From assembly GCA_963765815.1 (NCBI GenBank), contig CAVXXT010000001.1, positions 390,232 to 454,231 of the forward strand: 64,000 nt of DNA, read 5' to 3'. Position 1 is the stretch's first letter. The number at the start of each line of letters is the position of its first letter. Source of the DNA: DATLNF01 sp963765815. Its GTDB lineage: Bacteria; Actinomycetota; Actinomycetes; BP-191. The notes beneath the pieces were generated by a model, which saw nothing but the letters and a program-made list of their open reading frames with translations, had not been told where the DNA came from and did no database searches. This document shows positions 25,541 through 33,368 of the stretch, one piece after another. The translations under genes and the position numbers were made by a program.

Positions 25541-26265
25541 CCGAGCCGACGTCGGTGGACCTCGACCGCGCGCTCGCGCTGCTGCGGGACGGCGAGATGT
25601 CGATCGAGGCGCGCCTCGTCGACGCGTCCAACACGACCTTGTACTGCGCCGTCGAGGACGCCGACCTGCGCGCCGCCTGCGTCTACAAGCCGGTGCAGGG
25701 GGAGCGCCCGCTGTGGGACTTCCCGGACGGGACCCTCGCTCATCGTGAGGTGGCTGCCTATCTGGTGTCAGTTGCGATCGGCTGGGACGTCGTGCCGCCC
25801 ACCGTCCTGCGCGACGGACCGCTCGGCCCGGGCATGGTGCAGCTCTGGATCGACGTCGACGAGGGCGTCGACCTCGGCGCGCTCGTGCACAGCGACCACC
25901 CGGGACTGCGCCGGATGGCGCTCTTCGACGCCGTCGTCAACAACGCCGACCGCAAGGGCGGGCACCTCCTTCCCGTCGACGGCGGGCATGTCTTCGGCGT
26001 CGACCACGGCGTCTGCTTCGCCGTCGAACCCAAGCTGCGCACCGTCCTGTGGGGCTGGCGCGGCAAGCGGCTGGACGAGGAGGAGGTCGCCGTCCTGACC
26101 GGGCTGCGACAGGACCTCACCGGGCCGCTCGGCGAAGCGCTGGTCGCCCTGCTCGAACCGGCCGAGGTGGTCGCGACGCTGCACCGCGTCGACGACCTGC
26201 TGCACCACGGGAAGTTCCCGCAGCCCAGCCTCGACTGGCCCGCCATCCCGTGGCCCCCGTTTTGA
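25510..26265 (+). CDS. SCO1664 family protein (PI3/4-kinase-like fold)
   Basis: About 250 residues. The family block is LYCAVEDADLRAACVYKPVQ followed by RPLWDFPDGTLAHREVAAYL, then NNADRKGGHLL and FGVDHGVCF, which recall the catalytic and metal-binding loops of the phosphatidylinositol-kinase-like / HipA-like fold. Function unknown. The start is uncertain: GTG at 25510 overlaps DUF3090 by 31 nt, GTG at 25555 would give 236 residues, and an ATG at 25468 is also in frame. Conserved mshC neighbour. Confidence 0.85.
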   Translation: MPPSERPPALTEPTSVDLDRALALLRDGEMSIEARLVDASNTTLYCAVEDADLRAACVYKPVQGERPLWDFPDGTLAHREVAAYLVSVAIGWDVVPPTVLRDGPLGPGMVQLWIDVDEGVDLGALVHSDHPGLRRMALFDAVVNNADRKGGHLLPVDGGHVFGVDHGVCFAVEPKLRTVLWGWRGKRLDEEEVAVLTGLRQDLTGPLGEALVALLEPAEVVATLHRVDDLLHHGKFPQPSLDWPAIPWPPF

Positions 26266-26274
26266 TCTCGCGCT

Positions 26275-26280
26275 TAGGCT
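26275..26280 (+). promoter_or_regulatory. -10 box of leaderless promoter for mshC
   Basis: TAGGCT lies 7 nt before the mshC ATG at 26288 and no ribosome site is visible, consistent with a leaderless mshC transcript. Confidence 0.5.
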
Positions 26281-26287
26281 TCGCGTC

Positions 26288-27511
26288 ATGAGGCCCTGGT
26301 CCGTCGATGCTCCGATCACGCTGGCCGGCTCGCCGCCGGCACTGCGGGTGTGGGACACGGCGACCCGTGAGCTGCGCCCGATCGCCCCGGGCGGCTCGTT
26401 CACCATGTACGTCTGCGGCATCACGCCGTACGACGCAGCGCACCTCGGCCACGCGGCGACCAACCTGACCTACGACCTGGTGCACCGTCTGCTGCTCGAC
26501 GCCGGTGTCGAGGTCGTCTACACGCAGAACGTCACCGACGTCGACGAGCCGCTGTTCGAGCGCGCCGCCGAGACCGGCGACGACTGGGAGGCGCTCGGCA
26601 CCCGCGAGATCGAGCAGTTCCGCGCCGACATGACCGCGCTCAACATCCTGCCCCCCACGCACTTCGTCGGCGCCGTCGAAGCGGTGCCGCAGATCGTCGA
26701 GCTGGTCGGCCGGCTGCGCGACCAGGGCGTGACCTACGACCTCGACGGCGACACCTACCTCAGCGTGGCGGCGTGGGAGCGGTTCGGCGAGATCGGCCAC
26801 CTCGACCGAGAGAACATGGTCGCGCTCTCCGGCCGCAACGGCGGCGACCCCGACCGTCCCGGCAAGAAGGACCCGCTCGACCCCGTGCTGTGGCTGGCCG
26901 CCCGGCCGGGCGAGCCGTCCTGGCCGGCGCCGTGGGGCGAGGGACGTCCCGGCTGGCACGTCGAGTGCTCGGCGATCGCGCAGTCGACGCTCGGCGACAC
27001 CATCGACCTGCACGGCGGCGGCACCGACCTGATCTTCCCGCACCACGAGATGAGCGCCACGACCTCCTGTTTGGCAACTGGCAGGTGGCCGTTCGCGCGC
27101 ACCTGGCTGCACCAGGCGATGGTCGGGCTGCACGGCGAGAAGATGTCGAAGTCGAAGGGCAACCTGGTCTTCGTCCGGCACCTGCGGCTCGAGCACGACC
27201 CGATGGCGATCCGCCTCGCCCTGTTCGCCCATCACTATCAGCAGCCGTGGGAGTGGTTCCACGAGGACGTGCTCGGCGGTCAGGATCGGCTGGCCCGCTG
27301 GCGCCGGGCCGTCGAGCGCGAGAGCGGTCAACCGGCGGATGCGGTCATCGACGGCGTACGTCGGCACCTCGCCGACAATCTCGACGCGCCCGGTGCTCTC
27401 GCGGTCGTCGACCGATGGGCCGCAGAGACGATCCGCGTCGGCGGTCCCGAGCGCGAGGCCTCGTCGCGCGTGAGGGACGTCGTCGACGCCCTCCTCGGCG
27501 TCCACCTCTAA
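26288..27511 (+). CDS. mshC: L-cysteine:1D-myo-inosityl 2-amino-2-deoxy-alpha-D-glucopyranoside ligase
   Basis: A 407-residue paralogue of cysteinyl-tRNA synthetase that joins Cys to GlcN-Ins with ATP in mycothiol biosynthesis. Class I motifs are intact: CGITPYDAAHLGHA (HIGH equivalent with zinc-ligand Cys), the second zinc-binding region HVECSAIA, FPHHEMS, and EKMSKSKGN (KMSKS). It has the short MshC C-terminus, lacking the full anticodon-binding domain of CysRS. The neighbouring uppP, phosphatase, DUF3090 and SCO1664 genes match the standard mshC locus. Confidence 0.95.
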   Translation: MRPWSVDAPITLAGSPPALRVWDTATRELRPIAPGGSFTMYVCGITPYDAAHLGHAATNLTYDLVHRLLLDAGVEVVYTQNVTDVDEPLFERAAETGDDWEALGTREIEQFRADMTALNILPPTHFVGAVEAVPQIVELVGRLRDQGVTYDLDGDTYLSVAAWERFGEIGHLDRENMVALSGRNGGDPDRPGKKDPLDPVLWLAARPGEPSWPAPWGEGRPGWHVECSAIAQSTLGDTIDLHGGGTDLIFPHHEMSATTSCLATGRWPFARTWLHQAMVGLHGEKMSKSKGNLVFVRHLRLEHDPMAIRLALFAHHYQQPWEWFHEDVLGGQDRLARWRRAVERESGQPADAVIDGVRRHLADNLDAPGALAVVDRWAAETIRVGGPEREASSRVRDVVDALLGVHL

Positions 27512-27521
27512 ACGACGACCC

Positions 27522-27594
27522 CGAACGAAACGCGACCGGGTCGCATTTCGTATCAATCGCGTGCGGGGGCTGCGACCGGGTCGCGTTTCGTTCG
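27522..27594. terminator. bidirectional hairpin terminator / large inverted repeat
   Basis: Two 23-nt arms (27522-27544 and 27572-27594) are inverted copies that differ only at the centre. The left half also forms its own 13-bp hairpin (27525-27537 with 27539-27551, one mismatch). It fills the gap between the convergent mshC and trkA genes, fitting a bidirectional terminator without a T-tract. Confidence 0.65.
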
Positions 27595-27600
27595 CGGTGG

Positions 27601-28269
27601 TCAGCCGGGGCCGGGCTTGGAGAGCAGCGCGTCGAGGGCCTCGTCGCGATCCGCGGTCGCGACGACGAGCAGCTCGTCGCCGGCCTCGAGCGGCATCTGA
27701 GCGCTCGGCACGAGCACCCGGCCGCCGCGCAGGATCGCGACGAGCGCGGTGTCGGTCGGCCACTCGATCTCGCCGACCGTGCGCCCGACGACGGGGGAGT
27801 CGCCGGCCAGCGTCAGCTCGTTGAGGCTCGCCCGGCCCTGCTCCAGCGACATCAGCCGCACCAGGTCGCCGACGCTCACCGCCTCCTCGACGAGGGCGGT
27901 CAGCATCCGCGGCGTCGACACCGCGACGTCGACGCCCCACGCCTCGGTGAAGAGCCACTCGTTCTTGGGGTGGTTGATGCGGGCGACCACGCGCGGCACG
28001 GTGAACTCGGTCTTCGCGAGCAGCGACACGACGAGGTTGACCTTGTCGTCGCCGGTCGCCGCGACGACCACGTCGCAGTCCTCGAGCCCCGCCCGCTCGA
28101 GCTGGCTCAGCTCGCACGCGTCGGCGATCAGCCACTCCGCACCCGGGACGCTGGACTCCCGGATGTTGTTCGGGTCCTTCTCGAGCAGCAGCACGGCGTG
28201 CCCGTTCTCGATCAGCTCGCGGGCGATCGACCGTCCCACGTTGCCGGCCCCGCCGATGACGACGCGCAT
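27601..28269 (-). CDS. TrkA family potassium uptake protein (CeoC-like)
   Basis: A 222-residue cytoplasmic Trk/Ktr regulatory subunit. The N-terminal RCK domain has the Rossmann motif IGGAGNVGRSIARELIENG, and the TrkA-C domain occupies about residues 140-220. It binds NAD(H) or other nucleotides to gate a potassium channel. The start at 28269 forms ATGA with the stop of the upstream trkA gene. The pair next to an APC permease matches the ceoB-ceoC region of mycobacteria. Confidence 0.9.
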   Translation of the reverse strand: MRVVIGGAGNVGRSIARELIENGHAVLLLEKDPNNIRESSVPGAEWLIADACELSQLERAGLEDCDVVVAATGDDKVNLVVSLLAKTEFTVPRVVARINHPKNEWLFTEAWGVDVAVSTPRMLTALVEEAVSVGDLVRLMSLEQGRASLNELTLAGDSPVVGRTVGEIEWPTDTALVAILRGGRVLVPSAQMPLEAGDELLVVATADRDEALDALLSKPGPG

Positions 28270-28937
28270 CAGTGCGACCCTCCCTCGGGTCCGCCCGCGA
28301 TGATCCGCTCGACCTCGGAGAGCCGGCTCTTGATGACGACGAAGTGGAAGAGGTCGCCCTCCTGCACCACGTCGCCCTTCTCGGGCAGCCGCCCCGTCCC
28401 CAGCCGCGTCATGCAGGCGACCCGGGCGTCGACCGCCGACTCGATCTCGCTGATCCGGTGGCCCGACCACGTGCGGTTGACCGCGATCTCGGCCAGCAGC
28501 ACCTCTCCGGACGGGTCGCTCCACTGCAGCTGGCTGCCGGACGGGATGAGGCGGCGCAGCACCTGGTCGGCGGTCCACCGCACGGTCGCGACGGTCGGGA
28601 TGCCGAGCCGCTCGTAGACCTCCGCCCGCTTCGGGTCGTAGATCCGAGCGACCACGTGCTCCACGCCGAAGTTCTCCCGCGCGACGCGGGCCGAGATGAT
28701 GTTCGAGTTGTCGCCGTTGCTCACCGCCGCGAAGGCGCCGGCCTCGGCGATGCCGGCCTCGGTCAGGGTGTCCTGGTCGAAGCCGAAGCCGGTGACCGTC
28801 CGTCCCTGGAAGGTCGACGGCAGCCGCTTGAACGCCGCGGCGCTGCGATCGATGACAGCCACACTGTGGCCGAGCTCTTCGAGGGTGCGCGCCAGCGTCG
28901 ACCCGACGCGGCCGCACCCCATGATGACGACGTGCAC
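28269..28937 (-). CDS. TrkA family potassium uptake protein (CeoB-like)
   Basis: A 222-residue paralogue of the downstream gene. The Rossmann motif is MHVVIMGCGRVGSTLARTLE, followed by the acidic strand end VIDRSAAAF, and a TrkA-C domain occupies about residues 135-215. The two genes are translationally coupled (ATGA), suggesting a hetero-oligomeric RCK ring. It is divergent from the permease gene with a ~100-bp gap. Confidence 0.9.
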   Translation of the reverse strand: MHVVIMGCGRVGSTLARTLEELGHSVAVIDRSAAAFKRLPSTFQGRTVTGFGFDQDTLTEAGIAEAGAFAAVSNGDNSNIISARVARENFGVEHVVARIYDPKRAEVYERLGIPTVATVRWTADQVLRRLIPSGSQLQWSDPSGEVLLAEIAVNRTWSGHRISEIESAVDARVACMTRLGTGRLPEKGDVVQEGDLFHFVVIKSRLSEVERIIAGGPEGGSH

Positions 28938-29027
28938 GTGCCGTCCTTCCCTGCCCCCGACCTGGCGGAGGCAACGCTATCCCAGGAGCGCGCCCGTCCC
29001 GTCCGCGGCATCGCGGACATCTATCTC

Positions 29028-29033
29028 TAGGAT
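29028..29033 (+). promoter_or_regulatory. -10 box of leaderless promoter
   Basis: TAGGAT lies 6 nt before the GTG at 29040 and no ribosome site is present. Confidence 0.5.
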
Positions 29034-29039
29034 CGCGCC

Positions 29040-29453
29040 GTGGCTCTCTTCGACATCCCGAAGCGCATCTTCGTCGGCCGGCCGGTGCGCAGTGACGCCC
29101 TCGGCCACACGCTCCTGCCGAAGAAGCTGGCGCTGCCGGTCTTCTCCAGCGACGCGCTCTCGTCCGTGGCCTACGCCACCGAGGAGATCCTCATCGTCCT
29201 CAGCCTCGGCGGGCTGGCCCTGTTCCACTACACGCCGTACGTGTCGATCGCGGTCGCGAGCCTGCTGACCATCGTGGTCATCTCCTACCGGCAGACGGTC
29301 CGCGCCTATCCGCAGGGCGGCGGCGCCTACCGGGTCGCCCACACCAATCTCGGGGCCAACTGGGGCCTGTTCGCGGCGAGCTCGCTGCTCATCGACTACG
29401 TGCTGACCGTCTCGGTCTCGATCACCGCCGGAGTGCAACGGCGCTATCGCTGA
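29040..29453 (+). pseudogene. APC family permease, cut after ~131 residues
   Basis: The N-terminal fifth of a large (about 650-residue) APC-superfamily amino-acid/cation permease. Residues 1-60 (LPKKLALPVFSSDALSSVAY, ATEEILIVLSLGG) and RQTVRAYPQGGGAYRVAHTN match the family closely. Similarity holds up to SVSITAGV, after which the frame reads QRRYR and stops. In family members this point is in the middle of transmembrane helix 3, so the gene is cut, not naturally short. The break coincides with the cut of an ATPase gene on the other strand. Its position divergent from the trkA pair matches mycobacterial ceoBC loci. Confidence 0.85.
29431..29440. other. junction of two unrelated sequences
   Basis: Within these bases the permease (plus strand) and the LuxR-type ATPase (minus strand) both lose their reading mid-domain, tail to tail. 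No insertion sequence, terminal repeat or target duplication flanks the point. Genes to the left have no frameshifts and genes to the right have many. A chimeric assembly join is the simplest reading; a real rearrangement is possible. Confidence 0.75.
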
Positions 29454-30079
29454 GGGGACCCGGGGTCAGGAGAGCGGTTGCCTGGTCGGCCATGATCCGC
29501 GACAGCAGTTCCCCCTCGGGTCCCGTCTCGGGTGGTCGCGTCCCCAGCACGATGGCCACGGGCAACTCGGCCACTCGGTTGGCGAGGTACGCGATGAAGC
29601 GCAGCGACGGACCGTCGAACCAATGGGCGTCGTCACAGATCAGCGCAACCGGCTGTGACTCCGCGAGCGCCACCGTGAGCCAGTAGAGCCCGTGCAAGAC
29701 CACGCCGGGTTCGTGGAGCGCGGGAGCCGTCGGGTCACCAAAGCCGAGAATCGGCGCCGCCGCTTGCGCGGCCCCAACGAAAAGGTGCGCTGGATCCGCG
29801 GCTCGGGCGACGAGCGGCTCGAACAGTTGGCGCACGCCGCCGAAGGCGAAGTCTTGCTCCAGACTCCCGCCGCGTCCCCGTCCGACGAGCATGGAGCGTT
29901 CGGAGGCAGCGCTCTGGGCACCGCTAAGCAGGCGACTCTTGCCGATTCCCGCCGGCCCCTGAAGCGCTACGAGCCCACCGGCACCCTGAAAGCGCGCTGT
30001 CCAGCAAGGCAGCGATGGCGGCCTGCTCGGTGTGACGCTCGAGGAGTTCACGATCACCCGTTTGGCCGTCCGGTGCCAC
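29433..30079 (-). pseudogene. LuxR-family-type AAA ATPase, N-terminal fragment
   Basis: About 215 residues of the ATPase half of a large LuxR-type (MalT-like/STAND) regulator. The N-terminus reads DRELLERHTEQAAIAALLDS, then a frame change near 29990 (a GGG run where GG would keep frame), then Walker A LQGPAGIGKSRLL and Walker B ALICDDAHWFDGPSLRF. Reading ends at GPLSDSAVAL, where the junction is reached; the remaining ATPase lobe and the HTH are missing. The GTG at 30079 is the best start but no ribosome site is clear. A dyad lies 20 bp upstream. Confidence 0.75.
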
Positions 30080-30099
30080 CGAAGAGAGCGTAGACCTCG

Positions 30100-30116
30100 A
30101 CCCTGAAGTTCAGGGT
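30100..30116. promoter_or_regulatory. 17-bp operator-like dyad
   Basis: A perfect palindrome ACCCTGAA-G-TTCAGGGT, followed at 30120 by a third half-site ACCCTGAGG. It lies between the divergent ATPase fragment and small ORF. Arm length and 1-nt centre resemble dyads bound by MerR-family activators between -35 and -10 boxes, but no merR gene is nearby. Confidence 0.45.
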
Positions 30117-30160
30117 GGGACCCTGAGGACTTCGACACGCCGCTCCCGGATGATGTGTTC

Positions 30161-30328
30161 ATGAGTTCGCAGCCTCCGGAGACACCTGAGGCCGAGATCC
30201 AAGAACCAGCCCCGGTGCACGACACCACTGAGATCAGCACCGAGGCAAAGGCCGCAGAACTGCTCGCCGGCATGGGCCTTCTTTTTGATACGGGCGTCAA
30301 AGTCCGAACGAACGAGAAGGCGTCGTGA
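30161..30328 (+). CDS. small hypothetical protein
   Basis: A 55-residue open frame starting MSSQPPETPEAEIQEP and ending KVRTNEKAS. The first half is Pro/Glu-rich, and the second half contains a short amphipathic stretch AAELLAGMGLLFDTGVKV. No family recognised and no clear ribosome site. It could be a real short protein or chance; the gap would otherwise be empty. Confidence 0.35.
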   Translation: MSSQPPETPEAEIQEPAPVHDTTEISTEAKAAELLAGMGLLFDTGVKVRTNEKAS

Positions 30329-30383
30329 GCGAGTGCACCTGCGTCCCGAACTGCGACCCGTCCAAACAACAAGGAGTCTCTAA

Positions 30384-31145
30384 ATGCGCAAGTACCTAGT
30401 TCACGTAACAGCTATTGCCATTTCTGCGAGCACGGCGATTGTCGGCTTGGCGGCGCCTGCGTCCGCCGCCCGAGGTCAAGCCCCAGTCCTCAGCGGCGTC
30501 GTTCCGGTCAAGATCGAGGCCCCCGCTCAGATTCCTCTGCCGGGCTTCTTTGGTGTGACGGGATCTCGCATCAGGCGGCCTAACTCCATTGTCGTCAAGC
30601 CCGGCAACTTCACCGGGCTCATTCCGCATACCGCCGCCAGCGTCTACATCCGTTATGGCGACATCAAGGGTGAGTTCGGCATCCCCGTGCCGCCGGCGGA
30701 TGGAATCTCCAAGGTCGGCCAGGGCGTACTCACCCTCGCGGGATCAGCCGTGGCGCGAGCGAACCGTGTGAAAGGCAACTTCATCGGAACCGACGTCAGC
30801 GGCGCCGTCCAGCATCTTCTTGCCGGTGATTTCGACGGCGACGGGCGGAGCGACCTCGGCGACATCGGAATCGCCCCGATCCCGCACACAAGGGGCCTGC
30901 TGCTGCCGGCCGTGCAGAAAGTCCGCGAGGCCGCGAAGAGGACGCGGATCAAGCTGGAGACCATCCTGATTTCCAGCGGCGTACCGACGCCGCCACGCGG
31001 GGCTACGGGCGGAATCCCGCTGAACAGGCCGGTGGTTGGCGCCGCTCCGGACCCGACACCGCTGCCGGGGCCCGCTGTCCAAAGAGCTCGGGAGGCGGCT
31101 AGCCGGGCAGCGGTCAAGCTCGAGGAAGTAATGGTGTCCAGTTGA
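30384..31145 (+). CDS. secreted protein with duplicated C-terminal motif
   Basis: A 253-residue exported protein. Signal peptide 1-28 ends ASA-A. The middle contains SVYIRYGDIKGEFG and a Ca-binding-like FDGDGRSDLGDIG loop. Two copies of a ~26-residue motif lie at about residues 172-200 and 226-253: LLPAVQKVREAAKR-x3-KLETILISS and GPAVQRAREAASR-x3-KLEEVMVSS. The LLPAVQKVREAA string is typical of planctomycete DUF1559-type proteins, and DIKGE plus KLxxxLISS weakly recall Hcp-like secreted proteins. Neither match is strong enough to name a family. AAGGAG 9 nt before the ATG. The serine hydrolase frame begins at its stop codon. Confidence 0.7.
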   Translation: MRKYLVHVTAIAISASTAIVGLAAPASAARGQAPVLSGVVPVKIEAPAQIPLPGFFGVTGSRIRRPNSIVVKPGNFTGLIPHTAASVYIRYGDIKGEFGIPVPPADGISKVGQGVLTLAGSAVARANRVKGNFIGTDVSGAVQHLLAGDFDGDGRSDLGDIGIAPIPHTRGLLLPAVQKVREAAKRTRIKLETILISSGVPTPPRGATGGIPLNRPVVGAAPDPTPLPGPAVQRAREAASRAAVKLEEVMVSS

Positions 31146-32957
31146 GCTGGCGTCCAAGTTCAGCGTCCGGCCCGAGGAGTTCGGCTCGTGCACAACGGCG
31201 GGTGATGATTCTGCTGGGGCTGTCAGCGGTCACGCTCGTGGCCGGAATGGCCCTGCGGAGGCAGTCGGCCGCCCGCCGGTTCCGCCGCCGTACGCGCGGT
31301 GCTCGAGAAAATTCTGAACAACCGAAGGCCAGGTTCCCCCGCTCGACACGCAGATGGCCTCGCCGCCTGAGCCATCGCCCGACCCTTCGTCGCCCTCAGC
31401 ACGGGCGCAGGCCGCAGAAGCGATCTACGAGCGTGCCAACGCCACTACAACTACCGCTGAGGGCCAAGCGCAACTGCTCGCCTCGCGGCGGGCGTTCGAC
31501 GATGCGATGGCCGAATGGCGAAACGGCGCGACGCGGGTTCCCGTGGTTATCGACCACTCGCCGCTTCGGCCGCGCAACTCCGCGGGGCCGACGGGTCTCC
31601 GATCGCTCCAGAGGTTGGTAACGCGCTTTCGGGCATCGCCCGCCAAATCACGAGCGACATGGTTGACGCCTACGGACGCGCCGGCGCGGACCGCGACGTC
31701 ATGGCTCGCCTCGCTGGCTACGTGGCAAATGCGGATACCCAGATCGGTGCGGGAAACCACGACAGTGGTATCGCGCAGCTCAAGCAGGTGTTCGATTTCG
31801 GACCGCAGATGGTGTTCAACATGGATCTGTTTCAGCAGAACTTGCGTACCGCTTTCAACACCACCACGGTCGGGTACGCGTACGCAATCGCGCAGGACGG
31901 CAAGCAGGTCCTCCCGTCGGCGCAGAACCCGATGTGGAACGGAAGCTCCCGCCGGGACCTGCCGGTGGCGAACCAGTCGCCGACCAAAGAGATGAATATC
32001 GCGAGCGTTTCCAAGACGCTGACGGCTGTGGCCGTGCTGCGCCTCCTCGAGTCGAGGGGTCTCAGCATCGACTCTCCGATCGACCCGTGGCTGCCGCCCT
32101 TGTGGACAAGGGGCCCCGGCGTGACTTCTGGTCTTGGCGGCCTCACGTTCGAGGACGTCATGAAGCACAAGTCCGGCCTGAACAACAACGACGGCTCAAG
32201 GTCGTACGACTATGCCTCGTTGAGGTCAGCGATTGCTGCCGGGGATCAACGCGTCCACGAAACTTCACATACCAAAATGCCAACTTCGCGCTCTTCCGGG
32301 TGATGATCCCGCGCTTGGCCGGCAATGCGCAGCAGATCGATGAGACGGAGGCCGCGGTTCCTGAAGGTTCCCGGCTTAAAACTCCTCGCCGACCCCTACG
32401 CGGCGAACGCCTACGCCGATCGGTATGTCGGCTACATGCGCACCCAGCTTTTCGCGCCCATGGGCATTGACGGAATGTGCCGACCGGCCGAAAGCCAGGA
32501 TCAGATGACCTTGCTCTACAACCCAAGTCTGACCAGTGGTGGCATCAATGCCGGCGACTGGACATCGATCTGCGGCTCGGGCGGATGGTTCCTCTCCGCG
32601 ACCGAAGTGGTGGGTTACCTCGCGCATATGCGTTACAACAACGCCATCCTGTCGCCGGCGATGCGCCAGGTCATGAACCAAAACTTCACCGGGTGGATGG
32701 ACCCCGCCAACTACAACTGGGGTGACGGCCTCTGGGGCACCTACCACAACCACGGAGGCGACCTTTGGTGGGACAAGCCGCTTCCCGCGGCCGCCAAGCG
32801 CGGCATGGATTCCTGTGTCATGAGCTATCCGAACGGTGTCCAGATTGCCCTCCTGATCAACTCGCAGGGGCCCGGCTATCTCGGCCACCCGAACAGCACC
32901 TACCAGTGCGCAGCACTCGAGGCGGCCTTCGACAACGCCCTAGTGCTCGTCCCCTAA
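31142..32957 (+). CDS. serine hydrolase (beta-lactamase family), frameshifted
   Basis: One gene read in several frames. The N-terminus has a signal anchor (MILLGLSAVTLVAGMALRR from 31205; a TTG at 31142 and GTG at 31202 are also in frame). A Pro/Ser-rich linker and helix follow from 31354, then the catalytic domain with ASVSKTLTAVAVL (SxxK), NFTYQNANFALFR (YxN) and a C-terminal domain ending NALVLVP. Frame changes are needed near 31340, 31560, 32262 and 32372. The protein would be about 590 residues, secreted or membrane-anchored. Because conserved residues survive on both sides of every break, sequence error is likelier than decay. Confidence 0.7.
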
Positions 32958-33271
32958 TCGCTTCAACGAGACCCGTAGATAGCGAGCGAGGTTGCTAGTC
33001 GGGGGTCGGCCGACACCGGTCGCCGCCAAATAGGCATGCGATTACCCCCTGTCCGTCTACGAAGCCCGTACGACTGGATCGCTCGCAGACTGAGGTTCGA
33101 CGACCCGCAAGTGTCGCCTCCAACTGGGAAGCAAACCGCGCACTCCTGTTACTGTTTCGTCCGCCGTAACCGCCATCGCCATTCGACGAATCATTCGCTC
33201 TACGAGCGATGTGCTGTCAAGCGAAAGTGGGGCTGAGGGGACGAAGACCCTGGTCAGCGGCCGAAATATTA
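32958..33271. other. non-coding gap before tRNA-Arg
   Basis: About 310 bp with lower GC than its surroundings and no convincing open frame, repeat or terminator. It may contain the tRNA promoter. Confidence 0.5.
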
Positions 33272-33344
33272 GCGCTCGTAGCTCAACGGATAGAGCATCT
33301 GACTACGGATCAGAAGGTTGTGAGTTCGAATCTCGCCGAGCGCG
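33272..33344 (+). tRNA. tRNA-Arg (ACG)
   Basis: A 73-nt tRNA. The acceptor stem GCGCTCG pairs with CGAGCGC, the anticodon stem TCTGA/TCAGA encloses loop CTACGGA giving ACG, and the T-loop is GTTCGAATC. CCA is not encoded. Confidence 0.95.
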
Positions 33345-33368
33345 CCCGAAAATCCCTCGGGTTGCCTG

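Noticed and set aside
24962..26265. Frameshift between DUF3090 and SCO1664-like genes
   Set aside because: The two are separate, normally overlapping neighbours in actinobacteria, and both are full length.
29422..30372. Insertion sequence at the 29.4-kb junction
   Set aside because: The sequence right of the join encodes an ATPase of a regulator, not a transposase, and no terminal inverted repeats or target duplications are present.
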